Below, piece after piece: positions 1 to 11,700 of a stretch of 64,000 nucleotides of DNA. The position numbers were made by a program, and so were the translations under genes. The notes beneath the pieces were generated by a model. It did not search any database. It was not told the DNA's origin and worked only from the letters and a program-made list of their open reading frames with translations. The stretch comes from Pseudoscleropodium purum (taxonomy: Eukaryota > Streptophyta > Bryopsida > Hypnales > Brachytheciaceae), in contig OZ017796.1 of NCBI GenBank assembly GCA_963969395.1, positions 30,928,243-30,992,242 of the forward strand, read 5' to 3'. Every line of letters starts with the position of its first letter. The stretch's first letter is position 1.

Positions 1-551
1 TTCTCAGTACAGGAAATTTCCTTTGCTCGGCGCCTACGCTGAATTCGTCCATGGACTTCTCCGTCAAGAACATTGAGGACGGAGTGGTAAATAGTCCTCC
101 CAACAAGAAGGTGTGCCTGCCCGTGTCATGCTCGCCATCTCCATTGCGTTCTAGGGAGGTTCAGGAGAAGTCAATGTCGCCAACTGTTTCGGAGAAAGGG
201 ACGCAAAGGAAGTTGTATGAAGATGCTAATTATTTGGTATCCACACCAGAAGTAAAGAAATTTGTGCGTGTTGAAGAACATCCAAGAAATAATGCTCTCC
301 GTGTTGTTGCGCTCGCACTCCCACGTTGCCGTGCTCAAACTCAGGTAGGAAGACTAAAGAGGAAAGTCCTTAAGCCATCAGGTAGTCATTCGTCGACTCG
401 TACTTGGGACGTGTGGGAGGAGAGGTCGTTAAGAGCACAGAGCTGGGAATTCATTCGACAGTGTGGGACAATCAATAAGGGAGGGTATAGTCGCGGACTG
501 GAAATTCTGAAGGCCTTGGAGAAGATGAAGAATTCATCTCGTAGTTGTTAG
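1..551 (+). CDS. 3' terminal exon of an unrecognised protein (partial)
   Basis: The reading frame is open from the left edge to a TAG at 549-551. It stays open upstream of the first in-frame ATG (51), so this is most likely the end of a gene that starts outside the window. A possible splice acceptor (TACAG) ends at base 12. The visible 166 residues after that ATG are basic and Ser-rich, with a Lys/Arg cluster near residues 102-106 and a Trp-containing C-terminal block (WDVWEERSLRAQSWEF). I do not recognise a family. The near-50% GC content and a polyadenylation hexamer downstream support a real exon. It could also be a short independent gene starting at 51. Confidence 0.5.
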   Translation, partial: LSTGNFLCSAPTLNSSMDFSVKNIEDGVVNSPPNKKVCLPVSCSPSPLRSREVQEKSMSPTVSEKGTQRKLYEDANYLVSTPEVKKFVRVEEHPRNNALRVVALALPRCRAQTQVGRLKRKVLKPSGSHSSTRTWDVWEERSLRAQSWEFIRQCGTINKGGYSRGLEILKALEKMKNSSRSC

Positions 552-785
552 GTCTTGATTCTAGATGTAAAAAAAACATTTTGGATGGATTCATCCTAGA
601 GTTACATTTGTAAGTATTGAAGTAATTCTATTAATAGTAATACGTGCCTCATAAATGCATGGTATTTCTGAAATCTTTATGTGCGCACTTGTTTTGAATG
701 TCATGGCATTGGATTCCTAGGTGATTGAAGGCCTACAGGCCTCTTTGTTTGTCACTTGTGCGCGTTAAAAGTTGCAAGGTTCTGG

Positions 786-791
786 AATAAA
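786..791 (+). terminator. Candidate polyadenylation signal AATAAA of the first gene
   Basis: A perfect AATAAA lies 235 bases after the stop at 551, where the exon-like composition has faded into AT-rich spacer. The position fits a plant 3' UTR. The hexamer alone is weak evidence in AT-rich DNA. Confidence 0.4.
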
Positions 792-3700
792 GACTCTCAT
801 TTCCTTGGAAAACTCCCAAAATAGTGAATATAATGTTAAGTTACTACCTTCCAAAGGTCCAAGTCTCTAGCTAAAGAGGTGTAGTTCTTTAGGATTCTAT
901 TCATTTTATTTGCCCATAATTTTTAGGTCATAGCTAAGCACTTCATGAGCCTTAGTATATTAGAATCTTTTTTTGATTATCTTTTCAACAATATGGAGCA
1001 TGCCTTATTTGGACTAGAGAATTCTATTGAAACCCCTACTCTCACATCTTACACCTTGGATTTGCTACCAAGACATTACCAACTATAAGGAGCCATAGCT
1101 TTTGACTCACAACTCAAATCCTTGTGTTCTTTAGACCCATGGAGCGTGCTCTCACCATCTTTCCAAGTATGTGTGGCATATCATCCAATTCATCCTAATT
1201 AGAATGCTAAAGTATCTTGTTTGCTCGGCTCTCCTCATTTCTCTCACCTAGTCTCTTGCAAGGCTTGAGAAGTCACTCTTTTGTTGTCCCCATTGGTCAC
1301 CAAGCGGTGGCATGGCATCCTTAGAGTGAATGTCATGAGAAAAGCCTATGATTGTATAGTCACACTTAAAAGTCCCTCACTCTATATCCTCCATTTCTTA
1401 GTTATTTATGAGTTAAATTTTTTTGTCTTCATTTTCTGAAGATGAAATCAACAATCTAATATTTATCATAAAAAAATTTCATTTTATTTCAAAAAATCCA
1501 AGTTATTAGAAATTTTTGAAGAAAGACTAAAAGAAATTTATATGAAATACAAATCATGTTCAAAAGATTTGAATTTTTTAGATTAGAAGAAGTACATTAT
1601 AGTATAGAGCACTGTAATATAAAGATAACTTCTAAATGGGCCACTCTATATTTAAAAATATAGTAGTAGATATCCAACTTCAAAATTCTCTAAATTTGGC
1701 TTATTTAAATCCTAGCTAGAAGGATGTTGTGGGTAATAAGTGTCTAGTAAATGACTTCACCTAAGATTGTAGAATGGAAAAAAAAAATTCATCCATTATT
1801 CTTTTTGGAAGTTGCTTAAGTACATTTTCAATGAATATTATTGCAAATTCCCTCATTATGGTATTATTGAATTTTCTAAAGAAAAAGATGCTTGATCTAC
1901 ATATCACCCATCTAGTGAATTTTGGCCATTCTTATTAATGTGAAGTTTAGCCAAAAAACAATATTTTTTGAGTTTGAACCCAAATAATGACTAATTGAAG
2001 CTTATCAACAAATGCAAATTTATACTCCAATTCAAAATTTTGAAAAAAATGTATGTTTCAATATTTTAATAGGAATATAGACTTTTGGCCTATATCCATG
2101 GTTTTCTAATTTTAGAGTGACATAATTACTTGGGTTTATACCAAGATGTTATACACTATGATATACATTTCTGGTGAAATTTAAGATTTTTTTCATATAT
2201 GTCATATTTGATATGAATTTTCTTCATTTTTATTCTAAGAAATTCACAATAATTTCAAAGTTTCCCTCAAATTTTTAAAGTTTTATGATAGTTGTACCCC
2301 ATGCTAGACATATGATTTCATCTCTGAAAAATAAATATAAATTCTTTTGTTCATATCTACACTATATAGTAAAACTAGGTTACCCACATAAATTTCTTAA
2401 CATTGTACACATGTGTATGAATATGTATTGTTACTGTAGAAAAATGTAGTAATGAAGGAACTATATGTTCCATAGATTGGTGCACTAGTTCATGGCCCAA
2501 GTTTAGAGGGTAGCATGTACCTCCATGTGGATAAATAGTGAGTCATGACATAACTTTTTTAAGTAAGGCAACCTGAATTATTTACCCCTAAAAGACCAAA
2601 CTACATTTTTTTGGCAATACAGTGATTTTGGGTAGCTCACTACAAATGGAATTTTTTTTCTTTGAAATTTTCACACAACATGTGCCTAAAGAGTAGCTTT
2701 AAGGCCCAACAATTTTCATAACTTTTGACTACATGGTTAAAAAGTTATTGCATGATATGTAATTTTCATTGATCTTTGGGTAGCCCAAAAATTCTTAAAA
2801 AATCAATTTTTTCATGAATAAAAATTTGAAATTGATTTTCTAGATTTATATATACATAGAAAGTTTTGAATCATTCCATTTTGATTAATGTGATGAAAGT
2901 TATGAAGAATTATAATTTGCGGGTAGTTATTGAATTGAATCTCTATTCTAAAATAAATTTTGAAGTCCTTTATTTAACTCAATTTTCAAGTTTAAAAAAA
3001 AAAATCATAGGATGTAGATTGTTTATTACAACATTACAACCATTGGGATTGGCATTTTTTAATTCCATAACTAAACTTTTAACAATTTCATATTTGAATC
3101 ATTCTCTTCTTTCTACTTACTATTTTTTTCTATATGTTATATAATTGTAAATGATCTGAATTTTTTCAAGCATATAGCCAATTTGCCTTGAAGAGAGAAT
3201 CCAAAGAAGCACCACCATTTTTTAACATTTTTTCATACAAATGTGACCTTGTAAAGTGCAGTTGCCCAATTTTCTGTAGGCTCAAAAAAAGATTTCTATC
3301 AATTCAAGTGCTAATATCTTGCAATATACATAATAAATATTTCTGAAATTTTTTCTACATCTTCTCAAACTTATGTACAACAAGATCCTATGGTTATGTG
3401 TCCCAAAATGATTTTTTTTAAGCTTCCTACTTGAATTAGGAATAGCAATTGTGGTGCATTTTTTAGCTTAAATATAGTCAAAAACTTGTAGAGGTCAAGG
3501 CAACCCAATTTCACTATTTAGTGCACTTGCAAAATGGCAACAAACACAATAAAGGATATTGAGGCTTGAAATCAATGCTCATAGACCTATCCTTTTGGAG
3601 TTTAAAATTTTTTCAAAATTTCCAACTAGAATAGAAAACAATCTTTACAAGTTTGAAAGCAAAAGAAATTGTTCAAATGAAAAAATTGAGTTTTAAACCC

Positions 3701-4968
3701 TAAAATCCCAAGGACTATTTTGAATTTCTTGGAATTTGTTCTAGATTGAACAAAATGCCAACATTTTAATAAGTTGTATCAATTTTTTTTGAATTATAAC
3801 CGTATAAATTGAGATATGATAGAAATCTCAAAGAAAAAAAAACACAATAATATCACTTATAAAGTGAAAGATTATAATGTTTGACCATGAAGGTGTTAGA
3901 ACTACAAATGTAATGTGAAGTCTTTCAATCTTCTTTTCACAAGTTAAATCTAAGAAGTTGGTGACCAAAAAATATTAAGTTAAAGGACCTCACATATGTA
4001 ACTCCAATCAATTTATGGCTTCTTAGTACCTACTCAATATTTTTTTTAAATGAATTTAGAATGTGGTTTTTTCTCTAAGATCTAGTATATTTGGGGCTCA
4101 TTTCCAAGAGCTCTCAACACTACAAGAAGTCAAGATTGCAACAGGTACCATTGCACAATATCTTGAATAGAAAAATCACTATCATTTGCTTTTAAGATTG
4201 GATTTTCAGTGCTAGAACTAGACTTGAAGAATTTTCCCAAAATATAAACTACTAAAAACAGCAACTTAGTTAGGTTTTATTTAACTTCAAAGTTTTGCAA
4301 GCACCAGATTTTGGTGCCACTGGGTTTAAGGGAGATAAGCTCAAAGTATTGAAATCCATTGCATAGTGTACCATTTTTTTCATAAACTACCCCATACAAA
4401 ATTTAAAAACTACCTAAATGCCTTAAGCTTAACTCAATGATGTGTATATATCATCAATCAAAATGCCCAAAAAAAGATCGGATGAAAATCATCCACACTT
4501 CAAAATCCACAAACTCCGTTTGAAAATCCAGTCGTCCCCGGCATTCTACCAGAGTTAATCGACACTCCTCAGAATGATCCGCCATTAGCAGTAAACCAAA
4601 TACAAAAGCCTTGGCATCAAAATTACTTGATCACGTACTTCCACAGAGAAAAATACGAATAAAAAATCGATCCCAAAATTCAGAAAAGCAGCACAATGCC
4701 TAAAGAATTTGAAGCCACCAAAGACAGTACCGGTAAAACACAATAACAACCGATCAACAGGAAAATATAATCAGAACTTCGGAGCGACAAAGGAGAAAAA
4801 AGCAGTGCACATAAATGTTGTGCCCAACGCCACCCTAAAATTATAATCTATACAAAGTCGGAGTTACAACTAAAAGAAAAAATGAATTTTCCATAAATGG
4901 TCGAAGTACACTACTCTAATTCAAATCGATAAAACGAGAACGGAGAACACACAGAAAGGAAGGCAACA
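792..4968. other. AT-rich intergenic spacer with decayed dispersed repeat
   Basis: No gene is visible. The only sizeable open frame (2866-3144) lies in about 75% AT sequence and looks like chance. The stretch at about 2580-3450 is a diverged, inverted copy of sequence at 35370-35910 plus 37500-37840. The stretch at about 2090-2350 also resembles 34700-34960 in direct orientation. The last part (about 4450-4968) rises in GC and probably holds the 3' UTR of the DnaJ gene on the minus strand. Confidence 0.6.
2580..3450 (+). repeat. Dispersed repeat, uninterrupted copy
   Basis: Read as reverse complement, this segment matches 35370-35910 and then 37500-37840 in collinear order. Shared blocks include TTGCAAGATATTAG, CATCCTATGGTTTTATTTA versus its complement here, and CATAACTTTTGACT versus its complement. 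Identity by eye is about 70-80% with small indels, so the insertion is old. No coding capacity or terminal repeats are evident, and the family is unknown. Confidence 0.6.
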
Positions 4969-7907
4969 CTACTGCTGAGCACACTGAATGCGAGGACCGG
5001 AAGATTCGTCATCCTCATCGTATGTCTCCTGCTGTTGCTGCTGCTTCCTCCTCATCTCATCCTCAATGTTCACATCAATTAGTGTCGTTTCCTCACATTC
5101 GTCCAACTCCATGTCCGTCAACTGGCTACCTGGCCTACGAGGTAAAATGGCTTGAATTGCTGCGCACTGATCCGCTGTCATTGAGCCCGACTCTGGAAAC
5201 TCCACTGCGAAATGCAAATACATCCTGCCTTTCATGAAAGGCCTCTGATAATGCGGCATGCCCTCGTCGTTGATAGCCTTGAACTGACCTGCTCGCAGCA
5301 AAAGAACACGTCAGAAAACCAATGACAACTGATGAACCGTTGGCATCCTGGGGAACGACACAGAGTTCTTCGGTCGGGCCATAGGACCCTTGCACTGGCC
5401 TCAATCAACTCAATTCGAGATCTGGAATCAGATACCCTTGAGGCAGGGAATTCAGGACCTTCACCCTTCTCCGGAACTAGTGCCCAAGAATCATCGCAGC
5501 ATGCATTACAAAGGTACACGCCATCTATCCATGACACTCAAAGCAGGGAGAGAATTGCACGAACGGTACCTGGCTTGACAATTTCCCCGGGGTTCGACTT
5601 GATCAGGAGCTGCCTTCCATCCAAGTGCGTCAGAGGAAATTGGAAACCGCACAAAGCTTCTGTCAGGCTCAGACTGTGCTCCACAAACAAATCGTCTCCT
5701 TTCCTCTTGAATTTCGGGTGCTCCTTTTGTTGCAAAACGAAAACGATATCTCCTGTCTGCGTATCAGGCTGCACAAAACGCACGAAACAGGAAATCCGAT
5801 CCAACTGTCAGCTCCAGGATTCCAAAGCGAACCTCAACATGACGACCTCGAGCTCCCACATCCCAAAAAAACCCAGCGTGTCTCCGACGGCAAGACACCG
5901 CCCCCTATCCACACAGGCACACCAACGTGTCGCAACAGTACGTACCGCCTCATCAGCCTCGCCTTGGAACGTGATCTTCTGGCCATGCATCATACCCTTC
6001 TCCACATGCACCTCCAACAGTTTCTTGTCCTGCACCACCTTCTGGCCCTTGCACTGCCCACACTTGTCCTTCTCGCTGATGGTCTCGCCTGCACAACAGT
6101 AACGACTTCTTCAGTCAAGCACACGACCACACACTAAACAATGCACCTCACACTCCTCGAGCTCCCGTACAATGCAGTCGACTAGCGAGGTAAGTTCCAG
6201 CACCTGAGCCTCTGCAGTCGGAGCACACGTGCTGCATCTGCTGAATCATGTTCGGACCCAGCTGCCGGATCGAAACCTTCATGCCCGAACCCTGACAACC
6301 CGCGCAACGACTGGATGCACCGGTCTTCGATCCTTTCCTGCATCATTCAAAACAATGAATCCTCAGAATTCGCCACAACAACATCTGGACTAGGTTTGAG
6401 CTTCCTGCCATTTAATAAAGAGGCGCTTCCCAGACTCGCGGAGGCAGGAAAATGAATCCCAACCATCGCACGCCAACGACGGGATCGCCCAGGCCAGGCG
6501 CACACCCACGCGTTCACGGCACAGGCCAATCACACATTCCAAGCGCTTACAGTAGAATATATATACGAGAAATCGCACTCATCTCAATGCAACACGGCGC
6601 TGGGTAGAAAATCATCTGGGCCACCGTACACACATCCAGCGCTCGACAACTAAGGCTCATGAGACCATTCCCGCAGGGACCGAACCCTAATCAACTCCTC
6701 TCACGAACGCTGCGGAGGATCAATTCCTCGATCATGGACGCTACCCGAGAAAATGAGAAAAATGACGACCCGGCCAAACTGCGATTAAGCTCAGCGTGTG
6801 AAACAAAGTTGATCGAACCGGGGTTCACACAGACGCTGCCTTAACCTAAGCTTCTGGCGACTTCAGAACAAGCGTTCACAACACACTCGGAAAGTCGACC
6901 AGGGGCCCACTTTCCATCTCCACTCAACCCTACGAATTATTCCCATCCAACTCCGAACTGTAAGTGGCACCGAGGTTTACCCTTTGCATTTCGAGCAGAT
7001 GACGTTCCTCGACAGAGAGAGCTTCTTCGATGTTCCGTTGTAAAGTTCGTCCAGCGAAACCTTCAGGGGATGGACAACGTCTTCTCCTCTTCTCTGTCGC
7101 CTGCCACCCCTACTGCTGCCTGTAACAGGACAAGCACATCAATTTACAGAAAATCCGCTTCGAAAAGAAATTCCTCAACCACTGACATTCGAGGCGGTGC
7201 TCAGACCATCCACAGCTGCGTCCAACTACAACTTAGCGTACCTCCAAACGAACCGCTGCCACCACCGAAGAAAGACTCAAAGATGTCGAACGGATTGTGT
7301 GATCCACCGCCTCCACCCATCCCTTCTTTGAGAGCGTCTTCTCCATATTGGTCATACAAATCACGCTTCTCGGGATCGCTCAACACCTCGTAAGCCTGAG
7401 CGAGCTCCTTGAACTGCACACACCAGGACACACGTTAACTCAACGCAAACACGCATCACGCGAGGTGGCGACAGCATTCCCGGTTCCGCCGAACCAGTAT
7501 CTATCACCTTCGCGGCACATTCTACATCAGACCCAGAATGGCTTTCCCGTAGTCAATTAAACGGCTAAGGGGAAAGCCGAGGAACACCGCACGCACAATC
7601 ACGCAACGATCCACTCCATAACACCGCTCGTCGCGTAATTTCGGAAACCTTCCGACACAACAAGCACGGGATCGCAACACTTTCACTCATGAGCCCGCAC
7701 CACGCAACCCCGCGGACCTAACTCAATTCAATTCCGAATGGCGCACAACCCTACCTTCTCCGGATCCCCACCCTTGTCGGGATGGTTCTTAATTGCCGCC
7801 TTCCTGTACGCCTTCTTCAGCTCTTCCTGCGAAGCGGTCTTCGAAACCCCGAGAACGTCATAATACTTCGAGTTGTCGCTCTTCTTCGTTGGCATGCGGC
7901 CGAACAT
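4969..7907 (-). CDS. ATJ3: Type-A DnaJ/Hsp40 co-chaperone, farnesylated (ATJ2/ATJ3 family)
   Basis: Cytosolic J-protein that delivers unfolded clients to Hsp70 and stimulates its ATPase. Seven exons on the minus strand, joined in frame: 7907-7755, 7413-7242, 7119-6981, 6337-6204, 6088-5946, 5768-5570 and 5288-4969, giving 419 aa, the usual length for plant type-A DnaJ. Visible domains: J domain (residues 12-75) with HPD at 42-44; Gly/Phe region (about 85-115); four CxxCxGxG-type zinc repeats ([32 protein letters not shown]); two C-terminal substrate-binding domains; acidic tail; and a final CAQQ, a CaaX farnesylation box. The start is the ATG at 7907 (MFGRMPTKK), matching the family's N terminus; a TTG further upstream is in frame but is not a start. 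The GC-rich region upstream holds a G-box at 8007. The symbol denotes the family; one-to-one orthology is not shown. Confidence 0.96.
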
Positions 7908-8006
7908 GGCTGCCAACCGCGCCTACCGACGATGAACGGAGCGAGGAGGCGATCAATCCAGCAATCGGAGGAGCAGATGCACAACAACCCACGGCTCCTC
8001 CACAAC

Positions 8007-8012
8007 CACGTG
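8007..8012. promoter_or_regulatory. G-box CACGTG upstream of the DnaJ gene
   Basis: A palindromic CACGTG lies 100 bases upstream of the DnaJ ATG (7907), in a GC-rich promoter or 5' UTR region. bZIP and bHLH factors bind this core in plants. I saw no clear heat-shock element (alternating GAA/TTC) nearby. Function is inferred from sequence and position only. Confidence 0.35.
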
Positions 8013-9261
8013 ACGCACCGTCGCAGACCAACAAACGAGGGCTGGGCTAAATCACGCGGCCGGAATGCGTCCAGACCAGCGATCCGGCTGCTGCGGCGCC
8101 CGATTGCTGCAAGCGAGGCCGGTCCTGTCGAGCGAAAAGACGAGTCACAGCAACAATTTCCGAAGCGAGGCTACTGCGGGGAGACTGCGGGGGCAAGGCA
8201 AGGCGCCTTCTGCAACCCTAACCAAGTGAAACACAATACTGAACAGGCAGGGAGCTCAATTTGCCATGGGTCAGTAGTCTTCCCCTTTCTTTTTCCTTCC
8301 GACGGACTTCCAGCACCTTCTACGGGCCTCTGGTCATCCTTCCCTGCGGGCGACCGCAGTCCGCGTCCGCACACATTGATTCAAGGGCCTCACGCCCGCG
8401 ACGCCATCCCTGCCGTTCGCGCTCCGGCTCCAGATCGGCGGCCATGAATTTTCACTGGTGTTCTCTTTGGGCGGGGGGCTCATCTCGGCCCTTGACGGGA
8501 CGCATCCGACGGTCAGGGCGGTGAGCTGCCTGCTGCGAGTGGTGGGGCTGGACTGCCAACTCCGTCGGACGAATTCAAGTCGGGTTTTACTAAGGCTCCC
8601 ATTCAATTTGTTAACAAGTGTAGGTTTACTCGACAACCTGGCATTTGGACTGAACCTGACCCTAGCCTGAGAGTCCCCAAGCTAATTTTGTGCCGCTTAA
8701 ATTTTGTAATTTCTCACGCGTCGAAGCTATTTTGGGGTCTCTGATTGCAAATATGAATTCAGAATTTGCACATTTTATCATATTTGGCAAATAAAAAATT
8801 CTATTGTTTTCTACAGGGGTAAAACACGGGGCAATAGAGGGGTTAATCCTCCCTTATGCTTGATGCTTGCTCGCCCAAATTTTAGGCTGTCTTTGCCATA
8901 CTCCTCAGCCGAACGTTGGTCCAACGCATTTGCGCTGTTAATGAGCTCAATCTTGGAAATTGTAAGCTCTCTCCATCCCTACCATCCCCCTGATTCTACT
9001 AAAAACGTTTCAACAACTGCCAGAGCCTGTCAGATGGAGCGGTACCTTCAAATCAGGGTAGAATCTCGAAACATCTTTACAAGGTTGACCACAAAATGGC
9101 ATGACTTCTGGACAGCCAAGAAACATAGTTGCGAAGCAAAACTTTCTGAGTGAGTAAGGCTCTCTGTATTAACCCCCCACCGGGTAGTCCCCATGTTTTA
9201 ACCACAATCTTCAAAGTCTGAAGAAGAAAGGCACCTTCGACGCCAAAACAACTCTACGGTG
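8013..9261. other. Upstream region of the DnaJ gene; no gene recognised
   Basis: From 8013 to about 8670 the sequence is GC-rich and contains several overlapping open frames on both strands, none of which resembles a known protein. This is typical of a CpG-rich plant promoter and first-exon area. After about 8690 it becomes AT-richer and leads into the decayed ORF on the minus strand. Confidence 0.5.
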
Positions 9262-11700
9262 CTAAGACAGCTTCACTGACAAAAGAATATCCTTGTAATC
9301 AGTACAAATGTCAAGGTCCGTTTCTGTAACCAGAGTTCTTTCACCGAGTTGACCTGTAGACATGCAAAGTTCACAAAGACAATTTCTGACCATGTCTTGA
9401 AAGATACTCTGGGTAGACAATTCTGGCGAATTTGCTCGTTGGACATCTTCCATCTTCAGGCCATGCTGATCAAAAGTGAAGGTACTGTAAACTAAGCGAT
9501 CATGCTCTAAACAACAGACGTCACCTCCAAGCTGCAAGAAACGCACCGAACTTTCAAAAGTATTTATTAAATTTTTTTATTATGAATAAAATCTTGGTCA
9601 TGGAGGTCCTTGACCTTGCTGTGTCCATTCAAAGAGGCCGAGTATACCCAGCCTAGCCAGTCAATACTGTAACGGTGACCAGTACCACGAGTATGACACC
9701 ACATAACATGAGTATGCGGTTGCCTGGAATCACTTTAACTTGCATGCCCTTCAATTTTGGGTCGAGGGCACGTTCATAGTCTGCAGATCACAACAAATGT
9801 ATCCTCTCCCACTGGTCTCTCACCCAAGCTACGTCAAAGCAATTAAAAGTGCACGACAGAGAGAAAACAAGTCGACGGAGCTTGTCATGCAACGGGTTCA
9901 CAACAATTACCCGAGCGAAAGCACCAGCTTTATCTAGTTGAAAGGAATCCACAATTTCGAGTAACCTTCGTCATCGTCACCGACAATCGACTTATAGTGT
10001 AAAATGCATTTGTGAGCAGCTTTATGTCCAAAAAATTCAGCCAATGCATCGTACTTTGGTTCCCAAGAAACACGGTGAATTACCTTTGTCTCGTCCCCAT
10101 TAAGAATCATTGGTACGGGACCTGTGATACCATGTGCCTCCTTTGCAGCCTTGCATGTGTCAACGAAGATTGAGTCATGTTCTCCAGGCATGAAGTGAAC
10201 TCCCTCATGATTCTCCCTTTTGACGGTGCTGTAATTTGGTCCGCCGAAATTAGGGTGCAAAAAGGTTGCACATCCTCCTCTCGCCGAATATCGTCATGGC
10301 TTGAGCGAAGGATTTCGTGTTGTCACTAAACAGAAGCCAACATTTTTACGGTTCAGATTCTGTGCAACATCAAGCAAGAAATTCCATAGTGTCGGCTTAC
10401 TACCCAAGGCACCTGTGCGGTGAGCGGCAACAACGTTTTGACAGAACCCTAAAACATCTCTCTACAATTAGTAGATTCCTGAGTAGAGTCTTTCAAATTA
10501 GGCCTTGTCATCTGCAGTTGGCCCACTTTCTTTTTGTTATACCAAGTTCTAGGTTTTTCATGGTTTCACTTCTTCCTGATTACAAGGCATTGGCTAGCTA
10601 ATTCATCGCTGGACAAATACTCGAGTCTGCAATCCAACCCTGTACTTCTTGTACCCTTTTTTTCTAAGTTCATGTGTTTACAAGGACACGCATTCGAAAA
10701 TCAAAGGAGCAAGTGAAGCTGGCAAAAAGCATCCCGGAAGTGGAGAACCATTTGCAGACTTGGTGATGGAAGCAACCATGAATGATAGGCGGTGAGCCAC
10801 CCGAAACAAATGTCCCTTCTATGTGTGGTTTAGGGCTCCAATTGACTCTCGGCATGTCATCAAAAAGCAAACCCTTAAAAACATATGAATTACCACAATA
10901 CACACAAATTGGTGTCCACATCCCCCAATTAATAAAAACTCTGGAATCGAATCAGAATTACCAGAAGTAGAACCCCCGACATGATGATCATTTGCAGTCG
11001 ATGTTGACGCAGACCTAAACCAGCTGCGGAAGTCTACTTGGCTGCCACCGTGCTCCGAGAGGGCAACAATGGCCTCCCTCTTCGCCTAGTGGAAAGAGTA
11101 GGTCACGATTGCAGACGCGCAGCCTCTTCCACCTTTAGTTAGTGACATGTTTGATACTTATGAGGTGGTTTGGCAGATTCGCCTCCAAGTTGTTCAGAGG
11201 GGGGCAAAGCTGGAAGACATCGCCACATACCTTGCATCTGACTTTGTACCAAAAGGACTTCAAATCCTCCACCATAGGGTCGCCAATGGAAACAAGAAGT
11301 CTACCTGCTGGCGACACGTCGTCGTTGATCATCTGAAGTATTCGAAGCCCTTCTACTACAGCTTGTTTGAACTACGTGTTTACCCTTTCGAGCGTTGGAC
11401 TAGGGATGCTTAGTCCAAAGAATGTGTGCATTGGACAACATGTATGAGTTTTAAAAATTTTGGGAAGACATTGTGAATGATGCTCTTACGGTACGTGGTC
11501 GCCGTTCCTGCCCCCAAATTTCTTGTTGCATTCTCCACACACGAGCTTCACGACGCCCATATTGTTCTCGTCGAAAGACTACAAGCACCCGGCGTGATCC
11601 CCTCCAGTGAGATGTGCTTGAGCTCCTTCGAGCGAGCATGACACACCTTGCACTCATACATCTTCGGGCACCAAGAGCGACTGCAAATCGCAACCAAGCA
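9262..11700 (-). pseudogene. Decayed zinc-finger/transposase-like ORF
   Basis: Pieces of one long protein can be read in order on the minus strand, with frameshifts and stops between them. Around 11660-11490: two Cys-pair fingers (YECKVCHARSKELKH, then VCGECNKKFGGRNGDH in another frame). 11332-11135: a CxxC...H-x5-H finger (CKVCGDVF...HLISIKH). 10921-10670: CVYCGN plus a His/Cys-rich stretch. 10260-9934: a well-kept block with NGDETKVIHRVSW and DDDEGYSK. A frameshift near 9960 leads to ARVIVVNPLHDKL; a TGA at 9790-9788 interrupts the frame, which then resumes (SADYERALDPKLKG). 9546-9262 is the last piece. From memory, the 'DETK...GYxK...NPLHDKL' layout resembles multi-copy, transposon-like plant proteins, but I cannot name the superfamily. 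It is clearly not intact. Confidence 0.6.

Noticed and set aside
5332..6137. Long plus-strand open frames of 256 and 170 codons
   Set aside because: They lie antisense to DnaJ exons 4-7 and their translations have no family likeness, while the minus strand encodes a full DnaJ.
7728..7916. Earlier start for the DnaJ protein at 7916
   Set aside because: The codon there is TTG; the first ATG is at 7907 and matches the conserved family N terminus.
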